From Sulfitobacter sp. CW3 (GTDB taxonomy: Bacteria; Pseudomonadota; Alphaproteobacteria; Rhodobacterales; Rhodobacteraceae): a stretch of DNA of 64,000 nt. The DNA lies in the NCBI RefSeq assembly GCF_019392245.1, contig NZ_JAHXRL010000010.1:86891-150890 (forward strand). The letters run 5' to 3'. A program made the translations under genes and the position numbers. Positions within the stretch are counted from its first letter, which is position 1, and each line of letters opens with the position of its first letter. Positions 53,225 to 61,997 of the stretch are shown here, in pieces. The notes under the pieces were generated by a model, which saw only the letters and a list, made by a program, of their open reading frames with translations, was not told where the DNA came from and ran no database searches.

Positions 53225-54141
53225 CTGCCGCCATTCCTTTCCCTGATATCGGCACCGAACTCTTTGCAATTGAGTTTGGCAGTTTTCGCTTCGCCCTGCG
53301 TTGGTACGCGCTCGCCTATATCGTAGGCCTGCTCATTGGCTGGCGTATTTGCTTGCTGACAATCAAGCGATCTGAAGTCTGGACCGAATACGGCCCGCCG
53401 CTGACCCGTAATCAAATTGAGGATCTACTCACGTGGATCATCCTCGGCGTGATACTTGGGGGTCGCCTGGGTTTCGTCCTGTTCTACCAGCCGCAATACT
53501 ACCTACAAAACCCACTTGAAATTCTGATGGTTTGGCAAGGCGGCATGTCGTTTCACGGCGGCTTCACTGGTGTGGTAATAGCTGGTTTTCTATACTGTGC
53601 TCGACACAAGAAACCAGTCCTCAGTACCGCAGACCTGCTGGCACTGGCTACACCGCCGGGTTTGTTCCTTGGGCGTCTTGCCAATTTCACGAACAATGAG
53701 CTCTGGGGGCGTCCCACTGACGTTCCTTGGGCAGTCGTTTTTCCCGGCCAAACTGCGCAAACTTGCTTGGGTGTCGCGGACTTGTGCGCTCGTCATCCTT
53801 CGCAACTCTATGAAGCAATACTTGAAGGCCTCGTTCTGGGTACTTTGTTGCTGGTACTTGCGTGGCGACGCGGCTGGCTGCAAATGCCGGGCGCCCTGAC
53901 CGGGGTATTCTTGGTGGGCTATGGCGTGTCACGAAGTTTCGTTGAGTTTTTTAGGCAGCCGGATATGCAATTTGTGACCGATTTGAACCCTATTGGACAT
54001 GCGCTTCATTTCGGGAGTTGGGGGGTGACGATGGGACAGGTGCTTTCGATGCCGATGATCGGGGTTGGTTTGGCGATGATGATGTGGGCATTTCGAAGTT
54101 CGAGAAGGCCCTCGGAAACTGATTCGAAAGCGATTACTTGA
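53218..54141 (+). CDS. lgt: Prolipoprotein diacylglyceryl transferase, 307 aa
   Basis: First enzyme of lipoprotein maturation, seven helices. Family blocks are present: RWYALAYIVGLLIGW, GVILGGRLGFVLFY, GGMSFHGGFTGV, LGRLANFTNNELWGRPTDVPWAVVFP and RHPSQLYEA. Catalytic His/Arg positions are intact. Accessory copy, copper-controlled by its promoter. Together with lspA and lnt at 23864-25882 it makes the pathway complete in this window. Confidence 0.95.
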   Translation: MLTAAIPFPDIGTELFAIEFGSFRFALRWYALAYIVGLLIGWRICLLTIKRSEVWTEYGPPLTRNQIEDLLTWIILGVILGGRLGFVLFYQPQYYLQNPLEILMVWQGGMSFHGGFTGVVIAGFLYCARHKKPVLSTADLLALATPPGLFLGRLANFTNNELWGRPTDVPWAVVFPGQTAQTCLGVADLCARHPSQLYEAILEGLVLGTLLLVLAWRRGWLQMPGALTGVFLVGYGVSRSFVEFFRQPDMQFVTDLNPIGHALHFGSWGVTMGQVLSMPMIGVGLAMMMWAFRSSRRPSETDSKAIT

Positions 54142-54323
54142 CGAGCCAACTTCGTCGAACCTGTGGATATTGGGTGAGTATGATTGGAACGGTCGCACCA
54201 AATTTCAGGGAGGGCTGGGGGCATTGCAGAAATTATTGAGTGCATTATCGCCAGTGGAGTTCTATCCCATTTCTGGTGAAAGTTGGACTTTAGGATTGTC
54301 GTGCGTGGATAGGAGAATGTCAC

Positions 54324-54407
54324 ATGATTGTTTTTACGTTGCCTGAAGTGGTCGTGATGGGTCTCTTGGCCGGTGTTCTAGCCGCAATTCTTTGGGCCAT
54401 GTTGTGA
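54324..54407 (+). CDS. One-helix membrane peptide, 27 aa
   Basis: Good ribosome site (AGGAGAATGTCAC) and a product that is nearly all one membrane helix (VVVMGLLAGVLAAILWAML). Ten bases before the next small gene. No family recognised. The strong start signal and composition argue that it is real. Confidence 0.5.
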   Translation: MIVFTLPEVVVMGLLAGVLAAILWAML

Positions 54408-54417
54408 GGCTATTACC

Positions 54418-54540
54418 ATGCTCGATTCATTATTAGAGATGCACAATGCGCGGCAATTAGCGCAGGTCACGAAAAAAGTCGCAAACCTTCCAGCGCAGGA
54501 CGCGTTGACAGGCCAGAATAAATTGTTCAGGGTGCCCTAA
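54418..54540 (+). CDS. Small soluble protein, 40 aa
   Basis: Helical, polar product (LEMHNARQLAQVTKKVANLP). The stop overlaps the start of the following exported protein (TAATG), so the three small genes form a coupled row. Function unknown. Confidence 0.45.
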   Translation: MLDSLLEMHNARQLAQVTKKVANLPAQDALTGQNKLFRVP

Positions 54541-54944
54541 TGAAAGTTAAAAACACCATATTCGCGTGGCTGAAGGTATTTACATGCCTTTTGTTTGCTG
54601 TTGCGTTGGTGTTCTCTGCTCCGTCTGCATCGCATGCAGCGTCGGGAATGCATGGCCAAAGCCATGCGATGGCCGCTGACTCAGGTCCAAAAGTTGACGA
54701 TCACACGCATCAGCAAATGTCGCTTATGACACAGCATGATGGGTCAGCGGTTACGTCCAAGGTGGCCGATGAAAAACAATCTTACGGTGATTGTTGCAGC
54801 GGTATTTGCGTTTCCGTCGCTCTTACATACACGGATGCCGTTTTTGTCGAGCAAACAGCGACCGAAGTTTATCTAATACTTCATGGCCAGATGAACTCGA
54901 TTGATTCTTCGAGCTTTCTGCGACCTCCCCAATACTTGATCTGA
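54540..54944 (+). CDS. Exported His/Met/Cys protein, 134 aa
   Basis: Signal peptide to about residue 33. A His/Met-rich segment (MHGQSHAMA, DDHTHQQMSLMTQHDG) and a Cys cluster C85, C86, C90 (GDCCSGIC). The layout is like the protein at 13903, which also opens an oxidase cluster. Likely a periplasmic metal binder. No named family recognised. Confidence 0.65.
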   Translation: MKVKNTIFAWLKVFTCLLFAVALVFSAPSASHAASGMHGQSHAMAADSGPKVDDHTHQQMSLMTQHDGSAVTSKVADEKQSYGDCCSGICVSVALTYTDAVFVEQTATEVYLILHGQMNSIDSSSFLRPPQYLI

Positions 54945-55020
54945 TCCAAGGCTCTTAGGGGAGCCTTCGTTTCGCGTGCGTTAGTGCGTGAGCCCGAAGT
55001 CCATCAGTCAGGTACTACTC

Positions 55021-55263
55021 ATGAAAATTCAACTACTCTTGGGGGCATCAGCCCTCACACTTGGCGCATGCGCACAAGATATCAGACCTATTCCATACAC
55101 GGTAACGCCATTGCCTGCCGTGACCGCGCAACAAGCAGTTACGAATACGGCCGTAGTTTCACCCATCCGATATCAAGATCCGCTTGCGGGCTACACATAC
55201 CGTGGACCAACCGGACCGCGCGATTGGCGCACCGTTAACGAAGAACAGTCGGAGGGTAACTGA
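55021..55263 (+). CDS. Small lipoprotein, 80 aa
   Basis: Lipobox LTLGAC (Cys at residue 17), then a short Pro/Thr-rich mature part ending in a RYQDPLAGYTYRGPTGPRDWR segment. The stop overlaps the start of the TolC-like gene (TGATG), so it is probably an accessory lipoprotein of that outer-membrane protein. ATG 55021 is used as it begins the signal sequence. Confidence 0.7.
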   Translation: MKIQLLLGASALTLGACAQDIRPIPYTVTPLPAVTAQQAVTNTAVVSPIRYQDPLAGYTYRGPTGPRDWRTVNEEQSEGN

Positions 55264-56726
55264 TGCGTATTTCAAAACTGCCATTAATTGTTGGCTTTCC
55301 ATTAGTCCTTGGTGCCTGTGCGACGGCAATCCCGGGTGTCTATACCGAGCCGAAGGCCGGGTTTGCCAATATTGCCAGCCAGATAACGCCGGCTATCGGG
55401 AAGCGGACGGTTTTTGCCGAAACCCAAGCCGAGAACGAAGCTTTAAAAAAGCAGGTTCATGGGATGGTGCATCGCAAGACTATCTCTGCGGATACGGCAG
55501 TTCAGGTTGCTTTGTTGAATAACAAAGGATTGCAAGCTTCCTACGCCAATGTTGGTCTGTCGGCTGCAGACGCTTGGCAGGAGTCGACACCTGAAAACCC
55601 GGTCGTGTCTATCGGAATTTTGGGTATTGGTGCGCCAGAGTTGGGTGCATACCGCGCAATCGAGGGACTGATCCGTGCAAACCTTTTGGAGGCCACAACC
55701 CGTAAGAAACGGCGCGCACTTGCGGATACAAACTTTAGACAAGCGCAACTGGCTGCGGTTAATGATACGTTGGCCTTGGCCAATCAGACCCGTCAGGCAT
55801 GGATAGCTTCCGTAACTGCATTCGAAGCCGTTGGGTATCTCAAGAGGGCAAAGGCGACATCCGATGCAGGCTCTGAACTGGCTCGAAAACTGGGCGAAAC
55901 CGGCGCTCTGAATAAAGCCAATCAAGCGCGTGAACAGGCCTTTAACGCAGAGCTTGCAGGGCAACTTGCGCGGGCGCGCCTGAACGCGACAAAATCGAAG
56001 GAAGAATTGACGCGGCTTATGGGCCTTTGGGGAACAGAGGTTGATTACTATGTGCCTGATGCCTTGCCAAAGTTGCCGCGCTCAGTTGGTAGCATTGGTA
56101 ACATTGAGGCTAAGGCCCTGCGCAACCGTGTAGATCTTCGGGTGGCAAAACTAGGCCTCGAAGCGCAGGCTCTGGCATATGGCCTGACAGATCAGACACG
56201 GATTGTCAGCGACCTCGAAATCGTTGGGGGTGCGGAGCTTGAGCGTGAAGTTGGTGAGGACGGTGATACCGAAAAGGTGATTACGCCCCAAGTTGAACTT
56301 GAATTTGCGATACCGATCTTCGATTCTGGTAAAGCTAGAATGCGTAAAGCCGAGCTTGCGTATTTGCAGTCAGCCAACGTGCTTGCTGAAACGGCAGTAA
56401 ACGTACGTTCCGAAGCAAGAGGTGCAGAAGCCTCCTACCACGCTTCCTACAAGATCGCGCGTCACTATCAGGATATACTGGTGCCGTTAACGCGGACTGT
56501 CGAAGAAGAAGGCCTGCTGTCCTACAACGGCATGATTACCAACACATTCGAGTTGCTGACAGATGTGCGCCAGAAGCTGGCTGCATCTCTTGAAGCTGCA
56601 AACGCGAAAAGCGACTTCTACATGGCCCAGGCCGATCTGACAGCTGCCATTTATGGTGGCGGTGCAGGCGGTGGCGGCGGTGGAGAAGGCGCAGCACTTG
56701 CCGCCGGTGGCGGCGCACCTCACTGA
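55263..56726 (+). CDS. TolC/CusC-family outer-membrane protein (lipoprotein), 487 aa
   Basis: Lipobox LVLGAC, then two repeats of long helices and short strands typical of OEP proteins (VALLNNKGLQASYANVGLS; GETGALNKANQAREQAFNAEL; ANVLAETAVNVRSEARGAEASY). The C-terminus is a Gly-rich tail of unusual composition (GGGAGGGGGGEGAA). No RND pump or membrane-fusion gene is beside it; the neighbours are an oxidase and cupredoxins. It may serve as the exit for periplasmic copper or partner a pump elsewhere. Confidence 0.88.
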   Translation: MRISKLPLIVGFPLVLGACATAIPGVYTEPKAGFANIASQITPAIGKRTVFAETQAENEALKKQVHGMVHRKTISADTAVQVALLNNKGLQASYANVGLSAADAWQESTPENPVVSIGILGIGAPELGAYRAIEGLIRANLLEATTRKKRRALADTNFRQAQLAAVNDTLALANQTRQAWIASVTAFEAVGYLKRAKATSDAGSELARKLGETGALNKANQAREQAFNAELAGQLARARLNATKSKEELTRLMGLWGTEVDYYVPDALPKLPRSVGSIGNIEAKALRNRVDLRVAKLGLEAQALAYGLTDQTRIVSDLEIVGGAELEREVGEDGDTEKVITPQVELEFAIPIFDSGKARMRKAELAYLQSANVLAETAVNVRSEARGAEASYHASYKIARHYQDILVPLTRTVEEEGLLSYNGMITNTFELLTDVRQKLAASLEAANAKSDFYMAQADLTAAIYGGGAGGGGGGEGAALAAGGGAPH

Positions 56727-56740
56727 AAAGGAATGATGAT

Positions 56741-58099
56741 ATGTTGAATAGACGTCAATTACTCGGAGCCGGTGCCGCAGGTGCCACACTCGTTTCCTCC
56801 AAAGCTTGGGGGCAGACTATGAATATGGGTCTGCCCGAAGCGGCACTGATGGACACTGCCGCGACACAGGTGACAGCACGGCCCTCATCGGGCGTAGACT
56901 ACAACCCGGTTGTCACACTCAATGGTTGGACCTTGCCGCACCGGATGAATAACGGGGTAAAAGAGTTTCACCTTGTTGCAGAGCCAGTAGAGCGTGAGAT
57001 GGCCGATGGCATGATCGCGCATCTATGGGGTTACAATGGTCAATCGACTGGTCCAACAATCGAAGCGGTGGAAGGTGACCGCGTTCGGATATACGTTACA
57101 AACAGGCTGCCTGAGGGGACTACGGTCCATTGGCATGGGCTTATTCTTCCTTCTGGCATGGACGGTGTTTCAGGGCTGAGCCATCCAAGTATCCCACCGG
57201 GAAAGACGTTTATTTATGAGTTTGACTTAATCAAGTCAGGTACATTCATGTATCACCCCCATGGTGATGAAATGACCCAGATGGCGATGGGTATGATGGG
57301 TATGTTCGTTGTTCACCCCAAGGACCCAACGTTCATGCCAGTTGATCGTGATTTCCTGATCATGTTGAACGCCTTTGATATTGATCCTGGAACATATGTG
57401 CCGCGCATCATGACGATGGCGGATTTCAACCTGTGGACATGGAACAGCCGAATTTTCCCCGACATTGATCCGCTGGTAGTGAATAAGGGAGACAAGGTGC
57501 GTGTGCGCGTTGGCAACCTGACGATGACAAACCACCCGATCCACATGCACGGTTATGATTTCAAAGTGACCTGTACGGATGGCGGCTGGGTGCCTGAATC
57601 TGCGCAGTGGCCAGAGGTCAGCATCGACATCCCAGTGGGCGCGATGCGGGCATATGAGTTCACGGCCGACCACTTGGGTGACTGGGCGATCCACTGTCAT
57701 AAATCGCATCATACTATGAATGCAATGGGTCATGACGTTCCTACCTTCATCGGTGTTGACAAAAAGCAATTGACCCAGAAAATGCGCTCTTTCCAGCCGG
57801 ACTATATGCCGATGGGCACGGCAGGCATGGGCGACATGGCCAAGATGTCGATGCCTCTGCCTGACAACACCATCCCGATGATGAATGGCTGGGGTCCGTA
57901 TGGCCCCATCGAAATGGGCGGTATGTTCTCGGTCGTAAAAGTCCGCGACGGGATCGATGCCGACGATTACTCCGATCCAGGTTGGTATGAAAACCCTCCT
58001 GGCGAGCAGGCCTATGAGTGGACTGGAGAACTTCCAGAATTCGCGTCCAACAACAGCCCGAAAACCATTCTGACACCGAAACCAACGCAAAAGGGCTGA
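56741..58099 (+). CDS. Multicopper oxidase, TAT-exported, 452 aa
   Basis: TAT signal NRRQLLGAGAAGATLV. Ligands in HWHGLILPSGMDG, FMYHPHGDEM, NHPIHMHGYDF and AIHCHKSHHTMN. The last motif (HCHKSHH) differs from the HCHxxxHxxxxM form of the other two oxidases, so the type-1 site may be altered. Met-rich loop PMGTAGMGDMAKMSMP near the end. Belongs to the CopA-like copper oxidase group found with cupredoxins. Confidence 0.92.
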   Translation: MLNRRQLLGAGAAGATLVSSKAWGQTMNMGLPEAALMDTAATQVTARPSSGVDYNPVVTLNGWTLPHRMNNGVKEFHLVAEPVEREMADGMIAHLWGYNGQSTGPTIEAVEGDRVRIYVTNRLPEGTTVHWHGLILPSGMDGVSGLSHPSIPPGKTFIYEFDLIKSGTFMYHPHGDEMTQMAMGMMGMFVVHPKDPTFMPVDRDFLIMLNAFDIDPGTYVPRIMTMADFNLWTWNSRIFPDIDPLVVNKGDKVRVRVGNLTMTNHPIHMHGYDFKVTCTDGGWVPESAQWPEVSIDIPVGAMRAYEFTADHLGDWAIHCHKSHHTMNAMGHDVPTFIGVDKKQLTQKMRSFQPDYMPMGTAGMGDMAKMSMPLPDNTIPMMNGWGPYGPIEMGGMFSVVKVRDGIDADDYSDPGWYENPPGEQAYEWTGELPEFASNNSPKTILTPKPTQKG

Positions 58100-58145
58100 G
58101 ATAGCCTTTTGACCAATCAAACAACCAAACCTTTAGGAAAAACAC

Positions 58146-58886
58146 ATGAAAAATCTTCTCTTGACGACAGCACTCGCTTTCACATTCGCAATACCAGCTT
58201 ACGCGGGTGGCACACATGCGAAAAAACATGATGAAGTATCGACCGAAAAGGCTGAAGCGATGATGGTTGGTATGCCGGGCGACTCTTCCAAGGTGGACCG
58301 GACTGTCAACGTAATCCTCCTCGAAACCGATGACGGCGAAATGCTGATCAAGGGTGACGATATGACCTTCAAGAAAGGTGAAACCATTCTTTTCAAGATT
58401 AAAAACGAAGGAGAACAGGAGCACGAGTTTGTGCTCGATACGGTCGAGAACAATGCCAAGCACAAAATCGAAATGGCAAAGATGGTTATGGAGCACGACG
58501 ATCCAAATCGCATCACTCTTGACTCAGGCGCCTCCGGTGAAGTGGTCTGGACCTTTAGCAATGATGGCACTTTTGAAGCCGCATGCCTTATCCCGGGTCA
58601 CTACGAATCCGGTATGCACCGTGAAGTTTCCGTAAGTATGGAAATGGCCGAAATGAAAATGGCACAGGCTGATGTCGTATATACCAAAGGCACGATCACA
58701 AAAGTTGATGCAAAAGGTGGCAAGGTCACGATCGACCACGGTCCATTGTTGAACCTTGATATGCCAGGCATGAAAATGGTGTTTCGCGCTGATGAAGAGA
58801 TGATTGCGAAAATGTCCGAAGGTCAGAACATCGAGTTTGTGGCGGAGCCCGTCAAAGGAAAACTCACAGTCGTGAAGTTGAAGTAA
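58146..58886 (+). CDS. Cupredoxin-CusF fusion, periplasmic copper protein, 246 aa
   Basis: Signal peptide 1-20. A cupredoxin domain (residues about 50-165) has the type-1 ligands H (EQEHEFVLD), C, H and M in ACLIPGHYESGM. Residues about 178-246 are a CusF-like domain: GTITKVDAKGGKVTIDHGPLL, then LDMPGMKMVF, with Met where CusF has Trp. It joins an electron-transfer copper site and a Cu(I) chaperone site in one protein. A strong hairpin follows. Confidence 0.87.
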   Translation: MKNLLLTTALAFTFAIPAYAGGTHAKKHDEVSTEKAEAMMVGMPGDSSKVDRTVNVILLETDDGEMLIKGDDMTFKKGETILFKIKNEGEQEHEFVLDTVENNAKHKIEMAKMVMEHDDPNRITLDSGASGEVVWTFSNDGTFEAACLIPGHYESGMHREVSVSMEMAEMKMAQADVVYTKGTITKVDAKGGKVTIDHGPLLNLDMPGMKMVFRADEEMIAKMSEGQNIEFVAEPVKGKLTVVKLK

Positions 58887-58892
58887 TCGGTT

Positions 58893-58921
58893 CAGGAGGC
58901 GGTGTTCTTCACCGCCTCCTG
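58893..58921 (+). terminator. Perfect 12-bp hairpin after the cupredoxin-CusF gene
   Basis: CAGGAGGCGGTG pairs with CACCGCCTCCTG around TTCTT. No long T-run follows (TCACTCT). It probably separates the TolC-oxidase operon from the next one. Confidence 0.7.
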
Positions 58922-58995
58922 TCACTCTACCCCTCTCAACCAAATTGCCGATCAAAGCCGCCACGTGTGGTGAAACTTCAATATTGGAGCAGAAA

Positions 58996-59529
58996 ATGTA
59001 TTCCCCGACAAAAGTTCTGACGCTGCTTGTTGTCTTGTGCCTCTCTACGGTGGGTGCTCAAGCGAGCACAGGCGCCGGAGAAGAGCCACACGCACAGGCA
59101 TATGATCATCCGGGGCACGTTCCTATTGGCGAACCCGGGTTGGATGCCGAGATTAGCCGAACAATTGAAGTCAACATTAAGGAAACTGAAAGTGGCTATA
59201 TGCTGTTTGATCCTGATGCCATCCACATCGAAGAAGGCGCGGTCGTGCGCTTTGTCGTAAATAACTTTGGCGATCTGGATCACGAGTTTTTTCTGGGTTC
59301 CTTTGATGAAATTGCCAAGCATCAGCAATGGATGCGAAACCACCCTGATATGAAGCATGAAGACGCCAATTCAATCGCGATCTCGAGTGGAAGCACTGCA
59401 ACACTTGATTGGAAATTTTCGATCAAAACCAACCTGGAATTTGTTTGTCTCATCCCGGGCCACCGTGAAGCGGGTATGTTTGGCGTTATTATGATTCACG
59501 ACCATCTCGCGCCTAAATCAAAAAACTGA
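58996..59529 (+). CDS. Exported cupredoxin, 177 aa
   Basis: Signal peptide about 1-23. Single cupredoxin domain with HEFFLG and CLIPGHREAGM, giving the H, C, H, M type-1 set. A His-rich segment (AYDHPGHVPIGEPG) precedes it. Clearly a paralogue of the first domain of the neighbour at 58146. Start at ATG 58996 behind GGAG. Confidence 0.88.
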   Translation: MYSPTKVLTLLVVLCLSTVGAQASTGAGEEPHAQAYDHPGHVPIGEPGLDAEISRTIEVNIKETESGYMLFDPDAIHIEEGAVVRFVVNNFGDLDHEFFLGSFDEIAKHQQWMRNHPDMKHEDANSIAISSGSTATLDWKFSIKTNLEFVCLIPGHREAGMFGVIMIHDHLAPKSKN

Positions 59530-59538
59530 GTGAATATC

Positions 59539-60786
59539 ATGATACGTTTCGACAAATATCATGATGTTGTTCACAGCGTGACAGAGTTTTTTGGCTATCA
59601 GTATGATGATACTGCGCCTGATTGGATTCACCCGTTTATCCATGTCATTTTTGTTTTTGCCCCGGCAATGCTTATCGGCGTGATTGTCTATCTCCTCATA
59701 CGCGCGGCTCTCAGGTTTTTGCGGCGTGAAAGGATTATTGATCGGCAACCCCAGTCACAGGCGGTCCGTGGACTGGAACATAGTCTCTTCAAAACCGTGC
59801 TGCGGTATTCCAGAAAACAGCAGGCAATAATGATCGGGATGAGCCTCATTTCGATGCCCGTTCTCTATGTTACGCTGGAACTTCCGAAGCAAATTGTGAA
59901 CAATGCGCTTGATGCTGATCGCTTCCCGATTGAGTTCCTTGGATATTACTTTGATCAGGTTACGCTTCTGATGATTTTGTCTGGTCTCTATCTGCTAGCG
60001 ATCAGCGTAAATGGGTTGAGCAAATACGTACTTAACGTCTTCAAGGGCTATGTTGCAGAACGATTTCTGCGCCGCTTCAGACTCTTGGTCTATCGGGCAT
60101 GGCGTACCGACCCGCAGTCGCAATCACAAAGTGAGATCGTTCCAATCCTTGCCCAAGAGGTAGAGCCGGTTGGCGGTTTTGCTGCGGATGTACTGACTTT
60201 GCCTGTCATGCAGGGGGGAACACTCCTAACAATCTTGTTGTTCATGTTCATTCAAGACCCCGTTCTTGGGGCTGCTGCTTTGGCTGTATTGCCCATACAG
60301 CTCATATTGCTCCCCAAGCTTCAGCGCCGCGTAAATGGGCTGTCGCGGATCAGAATCAAAGAAGTACGGCACCTTGGTAAACAATTGAGCAACCAGCTTC
60401 ATGGCTTGGAGTTGGAGACTGGCTCCACATTTGGAGGCGCAAGTACAAGTTTTCGGGAGCTGGAGAAGGTGAGAAGACGGATCTACATCCTCAAGTTCTT
60501 TATCAAAGCGCTGAACAATTTTCTGACCGCGCTTACACCGTTCCTTTTCTATTCACTAGGAGGCTATTTCGTTATCGAGGGCCGTATCAGCCTTGGTGCG
60601 CTTGTCGCCGTGCTGGCAGCTCACAAAGACTTTTCCGCGCCTTTGAAAGAGCTGTTTGGTTATTATCAAACTTTGGAAGACACGCGGATCAGGTATCACG
60701 AGATCACCAGCTTTTTTTCGCCGGACACGCTGCCAGAGCAACAATCGGAAACCCGCGACATCACCCTTGTGCCGCTCCAAATCTGA
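59539..60786 (+). CDS. ABC-exporter-like membrane domain without ATPase, 415 aa
   Basis: Resembles the six-helix domain of type-1 ABC exporters, with the last loops (FLRRFRLLVYRAWR, the coupling-helix-like SRIRIKEVRHLGKQLSNQLHGLE, and LVAVLAAHKDFSAPLKELFGYYQTLEDTRIRYHEI). An extra N-terminal helix is present. It stops at LVPLQI, exactly where the nucleotide-binding domain should begin. No Walker motifs follow; a cytochrome gene starts 84 bases later. Either truncated or a free-standing membrane part. The start may also be GTG 59530. Confidence 0.75.
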   Translation: MIRFDKYHDVVHSVTEFFGYQYDDTAPDWIHPFIHVIFVFAPAMLIGVIVYLLIRAALRFLRRERIIDRQPQSQAVRGLEHSLFKTVLRYSRKQQAIMIGMSLISMPVLYVTLELPKQIVNNALDADRFPIEFLGYYFDQVTLLMILSGLYLLAISVNGLSKYVLNVFKGYVAERFLRRFRLLVYRAWRTDPQSQSQSEIVPILAQEVEPVGGFAADVLTLPVMQGGTLLTILLFMFIQDPVLGAAALAVLPIQLILLPKLQRRVNGLSRIRIKEVRHLGKQLSNQLHGLELETGSTFGGASTSFRELEKVRRRIYILKFFIKALNNFLTALTPFLFYSLGGYFVIEGRISLGALVAVLAAHKDFSAPLKELFGYYQTLEDTRIRYHEITSFFSPDTLPEQQSETRDITLVPLQI

Positions 60787-60870
60787 GGACCTTCAGAGCA
60801 TTTACCGGTAAAAGATATGTCTGAGAATGAAAAACGGAAGATTGATGAATTGAATGAAGGAGAGAGGATC

Positions 60871-61308
60871 ATGAAGTGGGGCGCAGTATTCTTTGCCTTG
60901 GTCGCGTTGGCTGCGGGCGGTTGGTATTTTTTGCAAACATCTAAGGTCAATTTGTCACCTGAAGAGAGTGGTTCGGAAATTTTCGACGACGCGATTGTCG
61001 CCGTAATCCTACCGGATTCGCTCGGAGAAAAAGAACAGTTTGGCGAAGCTGCATATGTAAAGTTCTGCTCGGAATGTCATGGTGCGAATGGACAGGGAAG
61101 AAAGGATATTGCACCACCTCTGGTACACAAAATCTATGAACCTAATCACCACGGGGATATGGCGTTTGCTTTGGCCGCAAAAAATGGTGTTCGGGCTCAT
61201 CATTGGAACTTTGGCAATATGCCTGCTGTTGAGGGCATTGCGCAAACTGAGATCTTGAATGTTGTAACATATGTACGCGCGTTACAAAGGAAAAACGGGA
61301 TCGAATAG
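60871..61308 (+). CDS. Membrane-anchored c-type cytochrome, 145 aa
   Basis: ATG 60871 is chosen, not 60817, as GAAGGAGAGAGG lies right before it and the length then equals the paralogue at 40588. Anchor helix 3-21, haem motif C66-SE-C69-H70, APPLVHKIYEPNHHGDMAF and HHWNFGNMPAVEG. Its paralogue heads the copper-controlled CopCD operon. Confidence 0.88.
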   Translation: MKWGAVFFALVALAAGGWYFLQTSKVNLSPEESGSEIFDDAIVAVILPDSLGEKEQFGEAAYVKFCSECHGANGQGRKDIAPPLVHKIYEPNHHGDMAFALAAKNGVRAHHWNFGNMPAVEGIAQTEILNVVTYVRALQRKNGIE

Positions 61309-61346
61309 ACAACACCTTGAAAACAAAAACAGAAGGAGAATTTCAA

Positions 61347-61796
61347 ATGAAGACCACAGTTGCAACAATCTTAGCGTTGTCATTTCTAGTCACCCCTGCA
61401 TTTTCTGATGGGCATGCGACTGGCGATACAATGGCTGGAGAAGCCATTTTTAAGAAGTGTAAAGCGTGCCATTCAATTGTCGATCCTGAAGGAGGGGTCG
61501 TTCAAAAAGGGGGCAAGGTTGGGCCAAATCTCTATGGACTTTACGGCCGAACGGCTGGGGAAAACGCAGACTTTGGTGCAAAGTTTGGAGGCTCTATAAA
61601 AGAGGCCGGTGAAAAAGGTCTGATCTGGAACGAGAACAACTTCGTTGACTATGTTGCAGACCCAAAGAAATTTCTCGCGACTTTTCTGGACGACAACAGT
61701 GCCAAATCCAAAATGGGTTTCAAGCTGAAGAAGGAGACGGATGCAAGAAACGTCTGGGCATATCTTGTCTCAGTCGGTCCAGAGGTAGTGAACTGA
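61347..61796 (+). CDS. Soluble class I cytochrome c (c2/c550 type), 149 aa
   Basis: Signal peptide 1-20, haem motif C38-KA-C41-H42 (AIFKKCKACHSIV), GPNLYGLYGRTAG, and the axial Met in KSKMGFKLKKETDARNVWAYL. The long insertion before MGFKL fits alphaproteobacterial c2. Strong AAGGAG. An electron carrier, unrelated to the two paralogue pairs elsewhere in the window. Confidence 0.9.
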   Translation: MKTTVATILALSFLVTPAFSDGHATGDTMAGEAIFKKCKACHSIVDPEGGVVQKGGKVGPNLYGLYGRTAGENADFGAKFGGSIKEAGEKGLIWNENNFVDYVADPKKFLATFLDDNSAKSKMGFKLKKETDARNVWAYLVSVGPEVVN

Positions 61797-61997
61797 TCAC
61801 AGGTTGATGCGAAACGGGCGAGATGCAACGACGCCAAGGCAAGCGGGTGAGAAAGGGTCGACCACAAGAAAGGGAATTCTGCTGTCCTTACGCCTCAACG
61901 TGAATTTTAGGTATAACTCCGTAAAGTCAGAAAAAGATCAAATAAAAGTGTATTGTAATGCAACATGACCATAAACATTGAGAGGACACCATAAGCA

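Noticed and set aside
54480..54500. A further CueR-type site (AACCTTCCAGCGCAGGACGC)
   Set aside because: Only one arm fits, there is no second arm or 19-base spacing, and it lies inside the small gene at 54418.
57236..58120. 294-codon frame on the minus strand
   Set aside because: Antisense shadow of the third multicopper oxidase, rich in His/Arg from the complementary Met/His codons.
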